This document shows, piece after piece, positions 41,151-50,795 of a DNA stretch of 64,000 nucleotides (within the stretch, counting starts at the first letter, position 1; each line of letters opens with the position of its first letter). The notes under the pieces are model-generated. The model ran no database searches, was not told the origin of the DNA, and was given only the letters and a program-made list of their open reading frames with translations. Position numbers and translations under genes: made by a program. Source of the DNA: Siderastrea siderea (Eukaryota > Cnidaria > Anthozoa > Scleractinia > Rhizangiidae); assembly GCA_964030785.1 (NCBI GenBank), contig OZ034972.1, forward strand, positions 50,848,538 to 50,912,537. The letters are read 5' to 3'.

Positions 41151-44100
41151 GTAAAGCTAGTTTTTGTGCTTAAAATGGCCGCATAGCTATTAGCATTGTA
41201 GGTGTCTAGAAGTCTTGAAAGCTGTAATATTACTCCATGGCTCTTTATTGGAGTAATAGTTTCACCAAATACTCTGCAACTCACACGATGTGTTGGAACT
41301 CTTGGTAAAACAAGGTTAAAAACAACAGGCACTGTTTTTTTTTTTTTGGAGAAATACAAAAGAGTAGTCAGTAAATGATAACCACCTTTTCCAGAGTTGT
41401 AGGGTCTTCTGCAATTGGGCCACTGTCATATTTAATTTTATCATTTGACTTGGAGACATAAAAATACCCATAACATGGCCCCTTTAACTGCCTTGTCAGA
41501 TACACAAAGGGTCATTGTGATAATGGTTGTACTATTCTTATGTACACCCATATCAAAATTTATGGAACTAATCCTTAGACTGTCTGAGCAACCACTCTTG
41601 TATGCCAGTGACCATCACCCTTGGGTGACCACCTTTCCAAAGGGGGTAATTTACAGAGATTCTAATACTTGTCGCAAAATATGTTTCATAGGAATGATGC
41701 AACATTCCCTGTAGTAGTGACCACCTTCAGAGACTATAATAGGGTATGACAGTGTATGGAATAGTCTGGACTATTGAGTTCACTATGTCTGGTTCTCTTA
41801 ATGAGTGTGGTCCTTTTCACATTTTTATAGCATGTAATGAGGTGACTCATTCAGCTTGAAATGCTGGTATCCAGAGGGTTCTGCATCAAACAGTTTTCAA
41901 CATTATGAACAAAATTCAATAAAGACTCAGAAGGAAAAACAGATCTCAGATACAAATTGAAGCTGGACTATGTGCACGGGGCTAGTAGATAATGAGGCAC
42001 TTTGTACAGTTGCCTTATGAGCTGAGAGCTTTGCATCTAAGATGTGATCTCAGTAAAGGAGACCACATCTAACACTAGATACAACAGCCTTAGTCAATGG
42101 GACTTTCAGAGTCTTGAATATTCTGAGACTCCAACATGTTTTATCATGTAAATATGTTTGCCTGTAGCAAACAACCAGTATTAACCCATTAACGTCTGCA
42201 TGCTATTTGATCGCTTCACTAAATTAGCAGTTGGTAATAAACAACCCCATGTGCAGTAGGAAGAAAGGACCATTTAAAGGCTTGAAAAAACAACACTCAC
42301 TTGATCTAGAATAGTTAGAATTTCTAACTTTTGAGTAAAATACACCAGTTGTCAATTAAGAATTAGCCAAAAATAAAATCTCAAGGTCAAAAATTTGAAA
42401 ATTTACACGAGAGATTTCACTTGTTGTCTCGCGCGTGAAATCAAACCACACCAGAGGATTTGTGTCTGTTTAGCTCAGATTACTATTTTGTGAAATTTCG
42501 TGAATGAAGATTCACAGAAGAGGAAACAGTAAGCTTTTCTAAATAATAAATTTACTAAAACATGCCTTTATTCGTTTCTGAAAACTAAACGCGTTCCCTT
42601 CGAGGGAAGCTACGTGCAAGTGATTTCGCGTGATGTGCAAGTTATTTTGAAGAGCATTTACTGATGCGAACTGTGCACATTTTTCAAAACTTTTACGAAA
42701 ACGTTAAGGAATACTAAGAATCTCTCAAAAAGAAAGCTATTTGGGTACAAATTTACAATCAAGTGTGAAATTTACTCTACCGTAGACTAGTAGAAGTGCT
42801 AGATCATTTCCCAGAAAGTCCACAGCTTGAAAATCTCTGGAGATGGAAGATTGTCCTTCGCTTTGACTAAAAGGCAGTTCATCCTTGAAAGATGTTTTCT
42901 TCGCTCTATAAGCTCTAAGTTCCATTGCTTAACTTGTTGAGTGTTCCTTAGAGCTTCTTCTTTCAATTTTTAAGTTTCAAAAGGTAATCCTTCCTTCCGA
43001 GAGTGAGATATTGCCATCTTGAAAATTCACGCGTGAAGAGCACGGCAGCCAATTTGAGTGAAATGTGATCTTCTTGGAGAGTGACAAGAAGTCTTCCTTT
43101 CTAGGAACCCCCTCAAGCCTTCAAATATATGCGCAGTAGGTGGATTCTGATTGGTTAAACATTCCCAAAGACAACTAGGACAAAAGGGGACCAAAAAGAC
43201 CTTTCCAGGGGAGGCTAGGGCCGAAAGCGAACACACGCAAAATCAAGGCCAGCTCAGGCCGGCTTGGATGTTACTGGGTTAATATTCTGTAATGATATGA
43301 TCATTTACTTATCTTTCATTCACTTGCAGATCTGATTTTGAATGCTGTGCATCCATTTAGAAGCACAGATTATGTCTCCTACCAGAGTGCAGGTTTCCGT
43401 GGACAGCTTGGTAAACGTTTTCACACTGTAAATGGACTGACTCATGTGTTTGTACATGGAGTACCAATGGATACTGTACCAGATGTGAAGTAAGTTTTTA
43501 AGGGTGTAATATTATTGTAATCCTACCGGCATTCAGCAGTCGCTGCTTTATATCCATTATTTAGACTTGCATTTTTGAAGTTATAATGTTCCCAGTTTAT
43601 ACCATGTAAGTTGATTTATAAATATACATTTACAAAAATGCGGGACCCAATCAGTCTGGTGCTTACAACCTGATGATTGATAGTGGGGAAGTTCACTGTG
43701 GCTCGGTTGATCCTATAAAAATGCCAATCCTGTCTCCAATTTGGGGATTAACTATCCCTGGCTTTGAAGTCTTCCAAAGTATTTGCCATTACAAGTGTGA
43801 GACCACAGGACTCCCAGACTTCTTTCTGGCTAAAACCTTGTAGATTATTAACACCAGACACCATGAAAACAAACTACACTGCAGAAAAGATAAGAAGGAT
43901 GCCAGCTTTGTTATTTTGCCAATCAGTGTTGGAATGCTCTATTTCTGCTATGCAAAGGCATTGCTAGCCTGTGAATACAACCGCCTCTCATCGTTCCCCG
44001 CCTCTACAGACGTTTCCTGTTAGTAACATCTGTAGCAGTGGGGAGCGATGAGAGGTGGCTGTATTCGTGTGCTAGGGCATTGCCTTTCCTAATGTCTATT

Positions 44101-46639
44101 TAGTATTAAGTTGTTTCTGTCTATTCGGTTATGTACAGTAGTCCACCATAATGCTCTACTAAGAGTATACAAAGCACACAAACTTGCTCCAACTGGAGTC
44201 ATTCCCAGCCCAGTCCATTTTAGCCTGTGCACAGATATTGATATTTCCTTCCTGTGTTAGAAATAGAAGACTGTCCTTACAGTCTTCCCTACTCTACTAT
44301 ATCCTTACAGTCTTCTATTTGCTTTTTTGAAACAGATATTTTATTGAAAATCACCGTAGTATTGTGGAGTATTGCTACCCACTGAAGAGCCTTAGCGTTG
44401 TTCCAGATAACCCTGTTGTCATTGTTTCCAACAAGCTTAAAAGGTTCTTTTCAAATATCAAAGTTGGTGACAGAACTCTTGTCTTCAGCCAAATAGAGGA
44501 CATGGACAATGCAAATCAACAAGTGGAGAGGTTAAATGTACAAAGTGGTTTTGTAGGAGTTAAATTCCCATGTAAATCAGTTTCAGGCAGGGTTCTACAG
44601 AACCTTCAAGGAAACGGTGATTCCTTTGTCATGAGTGGGACTGAAGTTGACTTCTTCCTTCCTCCATCATCTCAGAGTCACCCTATAAGGCACAAATTGG
44701 TTGCAGTGCACACTTGCAAGGAAGATAAAACTGCTTCTGAAGTGAAAGCTGAAGTAGATAGTGTTCTTGAGGTATTTACAAAAGAAATTTGTTCTCATAT
44801 TGTTGAATTTAGCAAAGAAACTGGTTGTAAAAGTGTAACACAAGCAAATTTAGTGACTTCAGAGACAATTCAGTTGAAATGTGGAAAGCAAACAAAGTTT
44901 GAAAATCTGAAGAATGCAGCAAGTGCAGATATTGGATGTAAATGTGAAAAGCAAACTGCTGTACAAGAGAAGTGCATTTTCTGTAGGCTTGAGAGACATT
45001 ATCTTGAACAAGACATCTCTCCTCAAGTTTGTACAGATGATCTTTTTCAATGCTCAACACAAACTAGGCTGTATCACAAGGAAAGGTTGTTACTGTCTTG
45101 TGGTGTATTAGATGGTAAAGTACTCAATGCTAAAACATATCCAGAAAGAACTGTTGGTTGGCTGATGGAAGTGAACTTGATTCACTTGGCAATGGCTTTA
45201 TTTGGGATCCCAGATATAAGACTGCTGTGGTCCAGTGATGCAAGATTCAAGGAACAGTTTTCAGTCCTAAAGGTAAGATATTTTTATGGACAGCTAGTAC
45301 TTTCTGTAAGAAAGATGTTGTATACATAATGTCATGAGTATGGGAAAAAGAAAAAATCTACATCGCTCTCGGGAATCATACCCATGATGTTCAGTAGCAA
45401 CAGTCCCATGCTCTAACCACTGAGCTACTGGGAAACTTGTGGCAAGCTATATTAAGGTCATAAGTACTTGGTTCATTATGACATACATCCTGAAGTGCCC
45501 ACTGGTAGGGTCAGCAATGTCAAATGCATTCTATGTGATGATAAACAAAGAAAGATGGTAAATTTAAAGCTCGGTAAAATAATAATTTAAAATAAGAAAG
45601 ATGTTATATTCATGATGTAATGATAAGCGTGGGACACACTCGTGACTGCATGACACCATGTTTAAATGAAGGTTTTGTATTGTATAATTATTAAATGAAT
45701 ATAACATCTTTCTTATTAACCAATCTTAAAATTTACCACCTTTCTTTATTCATCAGATGAGTACTTTTGTTCTTGATTTTCAAACAACTTTCATGGTACA
45801 TGAAACTGTATACTTTTTAAACCACACCACCCTTCCAGTCTAAAGGATAAGATGTGAACATACTGTACACATAGCTACCTTTATTTCAGGTAAAGTTGTC
45901 TAATGAAAGCTTTATCAAAACCAGCAATGCCCCATTAAACAGTAAAGAAGACATGGAAGTGGTCATTATGGTGTTTTGATCTACCTTATGTTACTGGCAA
46001 CTGCACAACTTAGACTTACTGATACTTACAATTACATCTACCAATAATTGCAATGTAGCTGTATTCATAGTTACAGAGTATGATCTGAGGTTCAGTCAGC
46101 CCTCTGATGATTTGATGATGCTCACAGCTGTTGACCTGCTTGTACATTGTATACATGCACATGAGGATATTTTTAAAAGAAAAGGGTTTTTTGGGCCAAA
46201 CAACAGTTACTTTCTGGACATGTTTCTACTCCCCTCCCTTAACAGTATAATCATTCTTCACGGACCAGTTTTAAACCTTAATTTTTTTGTCTGAAGCTGT
46301 ATCATGTTGGTAATGTTTTAGGACAAGGGTTTTCAAGACCTAAAAGAGTTTGTGCCAATCAGTCTCTTTCCTCCAACCTATATTCATGATATTAGTTTCT
46401 GGATAACTGAACATATGACAGAACAGCAATTCTTCCAGGATATCTATGAGACAACTCAAGGATGTGTTCATGATGTACAGTTCATTGAACGATACCATGA
46501 TACAGAGCAAGATAAAGTGAGTTACAATTACCGTATGGTTTACAGCTCATGTGACAGACCACTTACCCGCGTCCAGACAGTAAAAATGCAAAACTTGCTA
46601 AGGAGAAAGTTGTTGAATTGTGACTTTCAACTCAAGTAG
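40664..46639 (+). CDS. FDXACB1: FDXACB1-like protein (DUF2431 plus FDX-ACB), whole gene
   Basis: Four exons, 40664-41150, 43330-43489, 44336-45272 and 46322-46639, join in frame to 633 aa. The N-terminal DUF2431 domain (about 10-215) starts with NVLVVGDGNFSFTLCLA and contains FDRMIFNFPHVGG. This Rossmann-type fold occurs in rRNA uridine methyltransferases of the BMT5 type. The middle (about 230-528) is family-specific; its C-terminal part (YPERTVGWLMEVNLIHLAMA, FGIPDIRLLWSSDARF) resembles the PheRS catalytic-core edge. The last exon is a ferredoxin-fold anticodon-binding domain (FPPTYIHDISFWI ... FIERYHD ... LTRVQTVKMQNLLRRKL). The domain order equals that of vertebrate FDXACB1. The ATG at 40664 begins the conserved part; an upstream in-frame GTG was rejected. 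A polyA signal follows at 46975. Confidence 0.92.
41151..42180. other. FDXACB1-like intron 1, proximal part
   Basis: Intron, no second gene. The open frame at 41445-41714 is not supported by any motif. Confidence 0.5.
42181..43282. mobile_element. TTAA-bounded MITE in FDXACB1-like intron 1
   Basis: TTAA followed by CCCATTAACGTC at the left end is answered by GATGTTACTGGG plus TTAA at the right end. This gives a short inverted repeat with a possible TTAA target duplication. A diverged relative lies at about 62760-63380; both contain GTCTAGAATAGT-like, AATAAAATACAC-like and TCTT..CTTC..GCTCT words. No coding region. Confidence 0.6.
43330..43489 (+). CDS. FDXACB1: FDXACB1-like exon 2
   Basis: Encodes LILNAVHPFRSTDYVSYQSA, GFRGQLGKRFHTVNGLTHVF and VHGVPMDTVPDV, the end of the DUF2431 domain (G.R.....FH..GLTH.F pattern). 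Acceptor CTTGCAG, donor GTAAGT. Phase 1 in, phase 2 out. Confidence 0.93.
43490..44335. other. FDXACB1-like intron 2
   Basis: Contains an inverted pair around 43970-44070 (GAATACAACCGCCTCTCATCG opposite CGATGAGAGGTGGCTGTATTC), a small hairpin element. No gene. Confidence 0.5.
44336..45272 (+). CDS. FDXACB1: FDXACB1-like exon 3
   Basis: Encodes about 312 residues, from YFIENHRSIVEYCYPLKSLS to LLWSSDARFKEQFSVLK. It includes a Cys/Lys-rich segment (IGCKCEKQTAVQEKCIFCRL) and the PheRS-like stretch before the anticodon-binding domain. Acceptor AAACAG, donor GTAAGA. Leaves in phase 0. Confidence 0.93.
45273..46321. other. FDXACB1-like intron 3
   Basis: Holds the SINE head described separately. 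The frame at 46112-46294 is not supported as coding. Confidence 0.5.
45362..45434 (-). repeat. tRNA-derived SINE head
   Basis: On the minus strand, A box TAGCTCAGTGGTTAGAGCA (45427-45409) and B box GGGTATGATTCCC (45383-45371). A T-rich tail follows. The pairing of the acceptor stem is poor, so I call a SINE and not a functional tRNA. It lies in FDXACB1-like intron 3. Confidence 0.65.
46322..46639 (+). CDS. FDXACB1: FDXACB1-like exon 4 (FDX-ACB domain)
   Basis: Encodes DKGFQDLKEFVPISLFPPTY, HDISFWITEHMTEQQFFQDI, FIERYHDTEQDKVSYNYRM, then LTRVQTVKMQNLLRRKL and the stop at 46637-46639. This is the complete ferredoxin-fold anticodon-binding domain known from the PheRS C-terminus. Confidence 0.95.
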   Translation, partial: DKGFQDLKEFVPISLFPPTYIHDISFWITEHMTEQQFFQDIYETTQGCVHDVQFIERYHDTEQDKVSYNYRMVYSSCDRPLTRVQTVKMQNLLRRKLLNCDFQLK

Positions 46640-46667
46640 TAACATCCCCTTGCTCATCCTCGGTATA

Positions 46668-46820
46668 CAGTGAAATCTGCATTAAGTGGACACCCATGGG
46701 TCTCTGGCTAGTGACTGCTTAAGAGTGGTGTCCACTAAATACAGGTACTTTTTACAGAAAATATGGGAAGAAACATTTGGAACTCACTGACACTCCTGTC
46801 TGCTTATGCAGGTTTCACCG
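46668..46820. mobile_element. Small mariner-type MITE in the FDXACB1-like 3' region
   Basis: TA-CAGTGAAATCTGCATTAAG at the left is matched by CTTATGCAGGTTTCACCG-TA at the right. The element is 153 bp, with imperfect inverted ends and TA on both sides. It sits between the stop codon and the polyA signal, so it would be transcribed in the 3' UTR. Confidence 0.65.
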
Positions 46821-46974
46821 TACAGGAAAGGGTTTTTATATCCAAGTGCACTTAGGGGCTTATATGTAGTTGGTTAATTTATTGGCTTTCATGTAAACTC
46901 TATGGCTACAAGTATGCTGTGCTTTCTTAGCCATAATTTTTTTGTTACTTTCAATTTGTTACATTTTTGGCACC

Positions 46975-46980
46975 AATAAA
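46975..46980 (+). terminator. PolyA signal of FDXACB1-like gene
   Basis: AATAAA 336 nt after the stop codon in AT-rich sequence, followed by a T-rich stretch. Confidence 0.6.
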
Positions 46981-47179
46981 GTACATTTTATTAATTCCCC
47001 AAGCTGGGTTTTTCTGAATTAGTTTGCAAAATACTGGCAAAATTAGGTACTAAATTACTTACTAGATGCTAAATATAAATTTTGGATGACAAACCTAAGT
47101 TACACACTGGATACTAAAAAATGGAAATTCTAAATTATAAACAATTAAACTAAGCTAAAACTGCAGTAAATTACTAGTT

Positions 47180-47575
47180 CTATTTACATGTTTTGGCAAA
47201 TTCAAGTCTAGTATTCTTCTTAAAAATCCCAATAGAGGTAGACTTTCTATTTTCACTGTAAAGACTGTTCCAAGATTTGGGTGCCCTGCTGCTAAGTGCA
47301 CGTTGTGTGGCAGAGGTTTGACACCAAAAGCTGAAAAGAAAAGAAAGCTGTTCTCTCTGTCTAGTTTTACACAAGTGAGTTTCTGAGTGTTTTACAAGCT
47401 TTGAGCTTAAGTAACCAGGCATAAGTCCATTCAGACATTTGCACATCATAGTGACGTCATGTAACCGTAGTAGTTCTTCGATGGTGAGCCAACCAAGTTC
47501 ATGTAAGACTGGTGAGATGTGATCATACTTTCTAGTATTAGTAAGTATGTGAGCGGCAAAGTTTTGCATGAGTTC
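47180..47575 (-). pseudogene. LINE reverse-transcriptase C-terminal fragment
   Basis: A minus-strand frame reads MQNFAAHILTNTRKYDHISP, VLHELGWLTIEELLRLHDV, MMCKCLNGLMPGYL and SSRAPKSWNSL. This is the C-terminal region after the reverse transcriptase in L2/CR1/Jockey-type LINEs of animals. The catalytic domain is absent, so this is a 5'-truncated copy. Confidence 0.8.
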
Positions 47576-47732
47576 TGATTAATGGATGTTTCCTTTAGAA
47601 GTCCCAGACCAGACAGTAGAACTATTCTTCAACACCTAAGAGAGTTGAAGAATAAACCTGTTGTAAATTGCCTTGGCTTCCAGTTTTGTCCAGGAAAGCA
47701 TCTCTGACTAGCAACTATCTACAAGTATTTGA

Positions 47733-48602
47733 GGACGGTGCCTCCTAATACAGATGTATTTTTGCAAAGGTTATGACTGTGGGGAAAAAGTAGGTCTTAG
47801 CAAGGGTTATTGGAAGCCAAAAAAGAAAAATGTGGGCAGCCACGCATTTTTCAGAGATAATTGAAGGGCCTGGTGGAAAAAGGGCGTAAGTGATGATTGC
47901 AGGTTGAAAATCTTAATTGCTGCTATTTAGCTGAACGTTGGCACACAGGCTGGTTTTCCTGTAAGGAACATTGCTGTGCAGTTATTTCTCGACCTGAGAG
48001 CTTCAATTTGAAGAATTAGCGTATTACTTTTGCTTAAAACTGACACAAAGAAAACAACAGGACCGCAGATTCTAGGTTGAATTCCTTTGTTTTAGTTCAG
48101 GCAGAGAACAAAAGAAATCTTTCACGCATCACTTGAGCGAGTTCAGTTCAACAAAACTTTTCACGCAAAAGTAATACGCAAATTCTTCAAAGTTTAGATC
48201 TCAGGTCAAGAAATAAGTGCGCAACAGCGTTCCTCACATGAAAGCCAGCCTGTGTGCCAATGTTCAGCTAAATAGGAGAAATTTCGATTTTAACCTCAAA
48301 TCATCACTTATGCCCTTTTTCCACCGGGCCCTTCAATTAAGCAACCGTAATTCTAAAAGAGCGTTAGAATACAAAGAATGTATGGCAGTTTCTTTCCAAA
48401 TTTAAGCTCGATTATCTGTGCAAAATGCGTGGTTAGCTCCAGTTTTCTTTTTGGATTCTCATAGCCCTTCCTAAGATCTGCTTTTCCACATAGTCATAAT
48501 CCACGTAAAAATATTGTTGTATTAGTGGGCAAATTCCTTAAGAAACCTGAATATCCCGAGATACGCAGAACGTATGCGTAGTAACAAAAGGAGGCACCGT
48601 CC
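47733..48602 (-). mobile_element. TTAA-type fold-back MITE, copy 2, interrupted
   Basis: Ends GGACGGTGCCTCC and GGAGGCACCGTCC. This is the inverse of the element at 14181-14572, with the longer arm on the right here. The flanking 4-mers are TTGA and TTCA, each one base from TTAA. It is interrupted by the element at 47863-48334. Confidence 0.85.
47863..48334. mobile_element. Fold-back MITE nested in the MITE at 47733
   Basis: Starts GAAGGGCCTGGTGGAAAAAG and ends with its inverse; arms of about 210 bp pair along most of the 472-bp element (for example GAACGTTGGCACACAGGCTGG opposite its inverse). AATT stands on both sides (47859-47862 and 48335-48338), while the empty copy at 14.4 kb has a single AATT. 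No coding frame. Confidence 0.9.
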
Positions 48603-49079
48603 TTCACTGGATCTTTTTTTAAAGATCTCTAGCCATAATTTTTATGTACTAAGCTGTTGGCATAATTTGAAATTTAAAAAAAAAAACAAACAAACAAAGA
48701 ATGTGACATCCAATCATTCAACCAAAAGCAAAATTTTAATTTTACTTGCTAAATAAACATAATCTAATCACAAAACTTCCAAATAATAAACCAAAGGATT
48801 ACCACATTCTTGACTAGAAAGTATAACCAAAAGACACTAACATTTACAAGTGTAGAAAGGCATTAACAACATTAATTGACTTTTTTCTCCGTGCCTTGGT
48901 ACATTTATATACATGCAAGTGTTAGGTCCAAATGCTGTGTGTGCTGTTTTATACAAAGATATAATAAATTATATCTCTGGCAATTGGATGTAGACATAAT
49001 TGCAAGAAAATGCCAGTTTTTTTTTTTCACAAATAACTCTGGAAAATGGATTTAATTGTTGTTTAAGATAAGAAAAATG
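48603..49079. other. Intergenic AT-rich sequence
   Basis: No gene or element recognised. Confidence 0.45.
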
Positions 49080-49342
49080 TCAAAAGAAAAAGAAAAATGT
49101 CAAAAAAAAAAGAGAAAAAAACAGAAACAAAGAAAAATGGCAAGAAAAGTGTCAAATACTTGGTTCAAGCTATTGACATTTTTCTTTTAATTTTATAAGT
49201 GTTTGCATTCAAGTGGCATTGTCAGAAAAAAAAGAAAAAAAAAGAAAAAAAGGAAAATGTCAAGAAAAGTGTCAAATACTTGGTTCAAACTATTGACATT
49301 TTTCTTTTAATTTTATAAGTGTTTGCATTCAAGTGCATTGAA
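49080..49342 (+). repeat. A-rich low complexity and 120-bp tandem duplication
   Basis: An AAGAAAAATGTC-type simple repeat leads into two tandem copies of a unit of about 120 bp (about 49141-49222 and 49261-49342). The units share AAGAAAAGTGTCAAATACTT and TTGACATTTTTCTTTTAATT. Because of the AAGAAAAATGTCAA runs, each unit can also fold with its own TTGACATTTTTCTT. Confidence 0.75.
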
Positions 49343-50379
49343 AGATTTCAAAAAATGATTTTCTAAATTGAAAACGTAAAAATACAGAATAATAATAAAA
49401 AACGTAACAATTTTTGAAGTTTCCCAAAAAATTATTTGTTGTCACTCATCATGAATAGTCAGTTTGGTGTCTAATTTATACTTGAGTGAACACAAAACAA
49501 CACTTGAACCTAAACTTGACACCTATTTACACTGTTTTTACATATTTACAATTGAAGGGTACTATGCAAAACTACCATAGGTGGTGATAATGTTGAAAAT
49601 TTATTTTACTTGGAACTGCATCATTTTTGGCATATACTCTCTTGTTTTTATGTTAAATAATAAAAATTACTGTATTTGTTGCTGTTTATCTTTTCATCAA
49701 ACCCTGTCATTTCAAAACATTTGCCTAGATTTTAGCAACAGCCGTTATTTTCCCTTCGGCACTTGATACAAAGTTCAAAGAGCCACACTTGTTTGATTCA
49801 CTTTCTTGGAAGGTAGTGAAACAAAATAATAATATAATGCTTCACTGAAGTTCCTATACAAAATAGTGGCTGTAAATATGGGTACATTCCATAAAAAAGT
49901 AAGACAGGAGTATTGATAAGTACATGAATACAAGCCTACATACAAAAATGATGCAATTCTGAGCAAAAAAATTTCAACTTAATCATTACTTACGATAGCT
50001 TTGCATAATACCCTCCACTTACACAATTATACAACATTCTCCTAAACACATTTAGTTTTAATTAGCAACCATCCTTGCATTATATGGTTCATCGGTGAGT
50101 AAACCACTTTATCACACCATTGACTGTTTGATGACTGTACTCAAACAACTTGTAAGTTGCTTGTCTTTGCATTGGCTTGCTAATTATTTTGTTTTGTTGT
50201 GTACCTTTCACGGTGTAGATTAAGAGTTTGTAAATGTTGTATATTTGTGCAACTGTCAGTAAACAAAACCAATAGTAATTTCACTAGTACATGATTATTA
50301 GAATTCAATAACAACAACCACCATTTTGTAACTGTAACCTAACAACTACAAAATGTTACTAAGTAATTTAAAACACTAA
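49343..50379. other. Intergenic AT-rich sequence
   Basis: No gene seen; short frames only. Confidence 0.45.
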
Positions 50380-50795
50380 GGCCCATTTCAAATGTTGTGC
50401 TACTGCCGTCGAATTAACATCGACTTTGGCACAACGTTTGAAACCAAGTCATGCTACTGCCATGTAGCACGGCAAGCTTTGTCGTGCTACATGGCAGCCG
50501 CAGGACATGGTTTCAAACATCATGCTACTGCCATGTAGCACGGCAAGCTTTGTCGTGCTACACAGCAGCAGCACAACATGGTTTCAAACGTTGTGCTACT
50601 GCTGTGCCACTCAATTCATAAATTATAAATACATTAGAATACATTTTTTTGGATTTTTTCCTACAACCGCTGATCAGTGTTTTGTTTTCAGCCACAGCTA
50701 TTTTATTTGGCTGAATTAAATTTCACGTCTGAAACCAAGCCTTGCTACAGTCGAACCAGCTTAGCATGGTAGGAGCACGGCATTTGAAACGGGTC
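50380..50795. mobile_element. MITE with duplicated palindrome
   Basis: Inverted ends GGCCCATTTCAAATG and CATTTGAAACGGGTC. Inside, CATGCTACTGCCATGTAGCA, then CGGCAAGCTTTGTCG, then TGCTACATGGCAG forms a strong hairpin. It occurs twice (about 50451-50505 and 50519-50575), separated by ATGGTTTCAAAC. No coding capacity. Confidence 0.7.

Noticed and set aside
41445..41714. 89-aa frame in FDXACB1-like intron 1
   Set aside because: No conserved motif and no splice-phase compatibility with the gene; probably chance.
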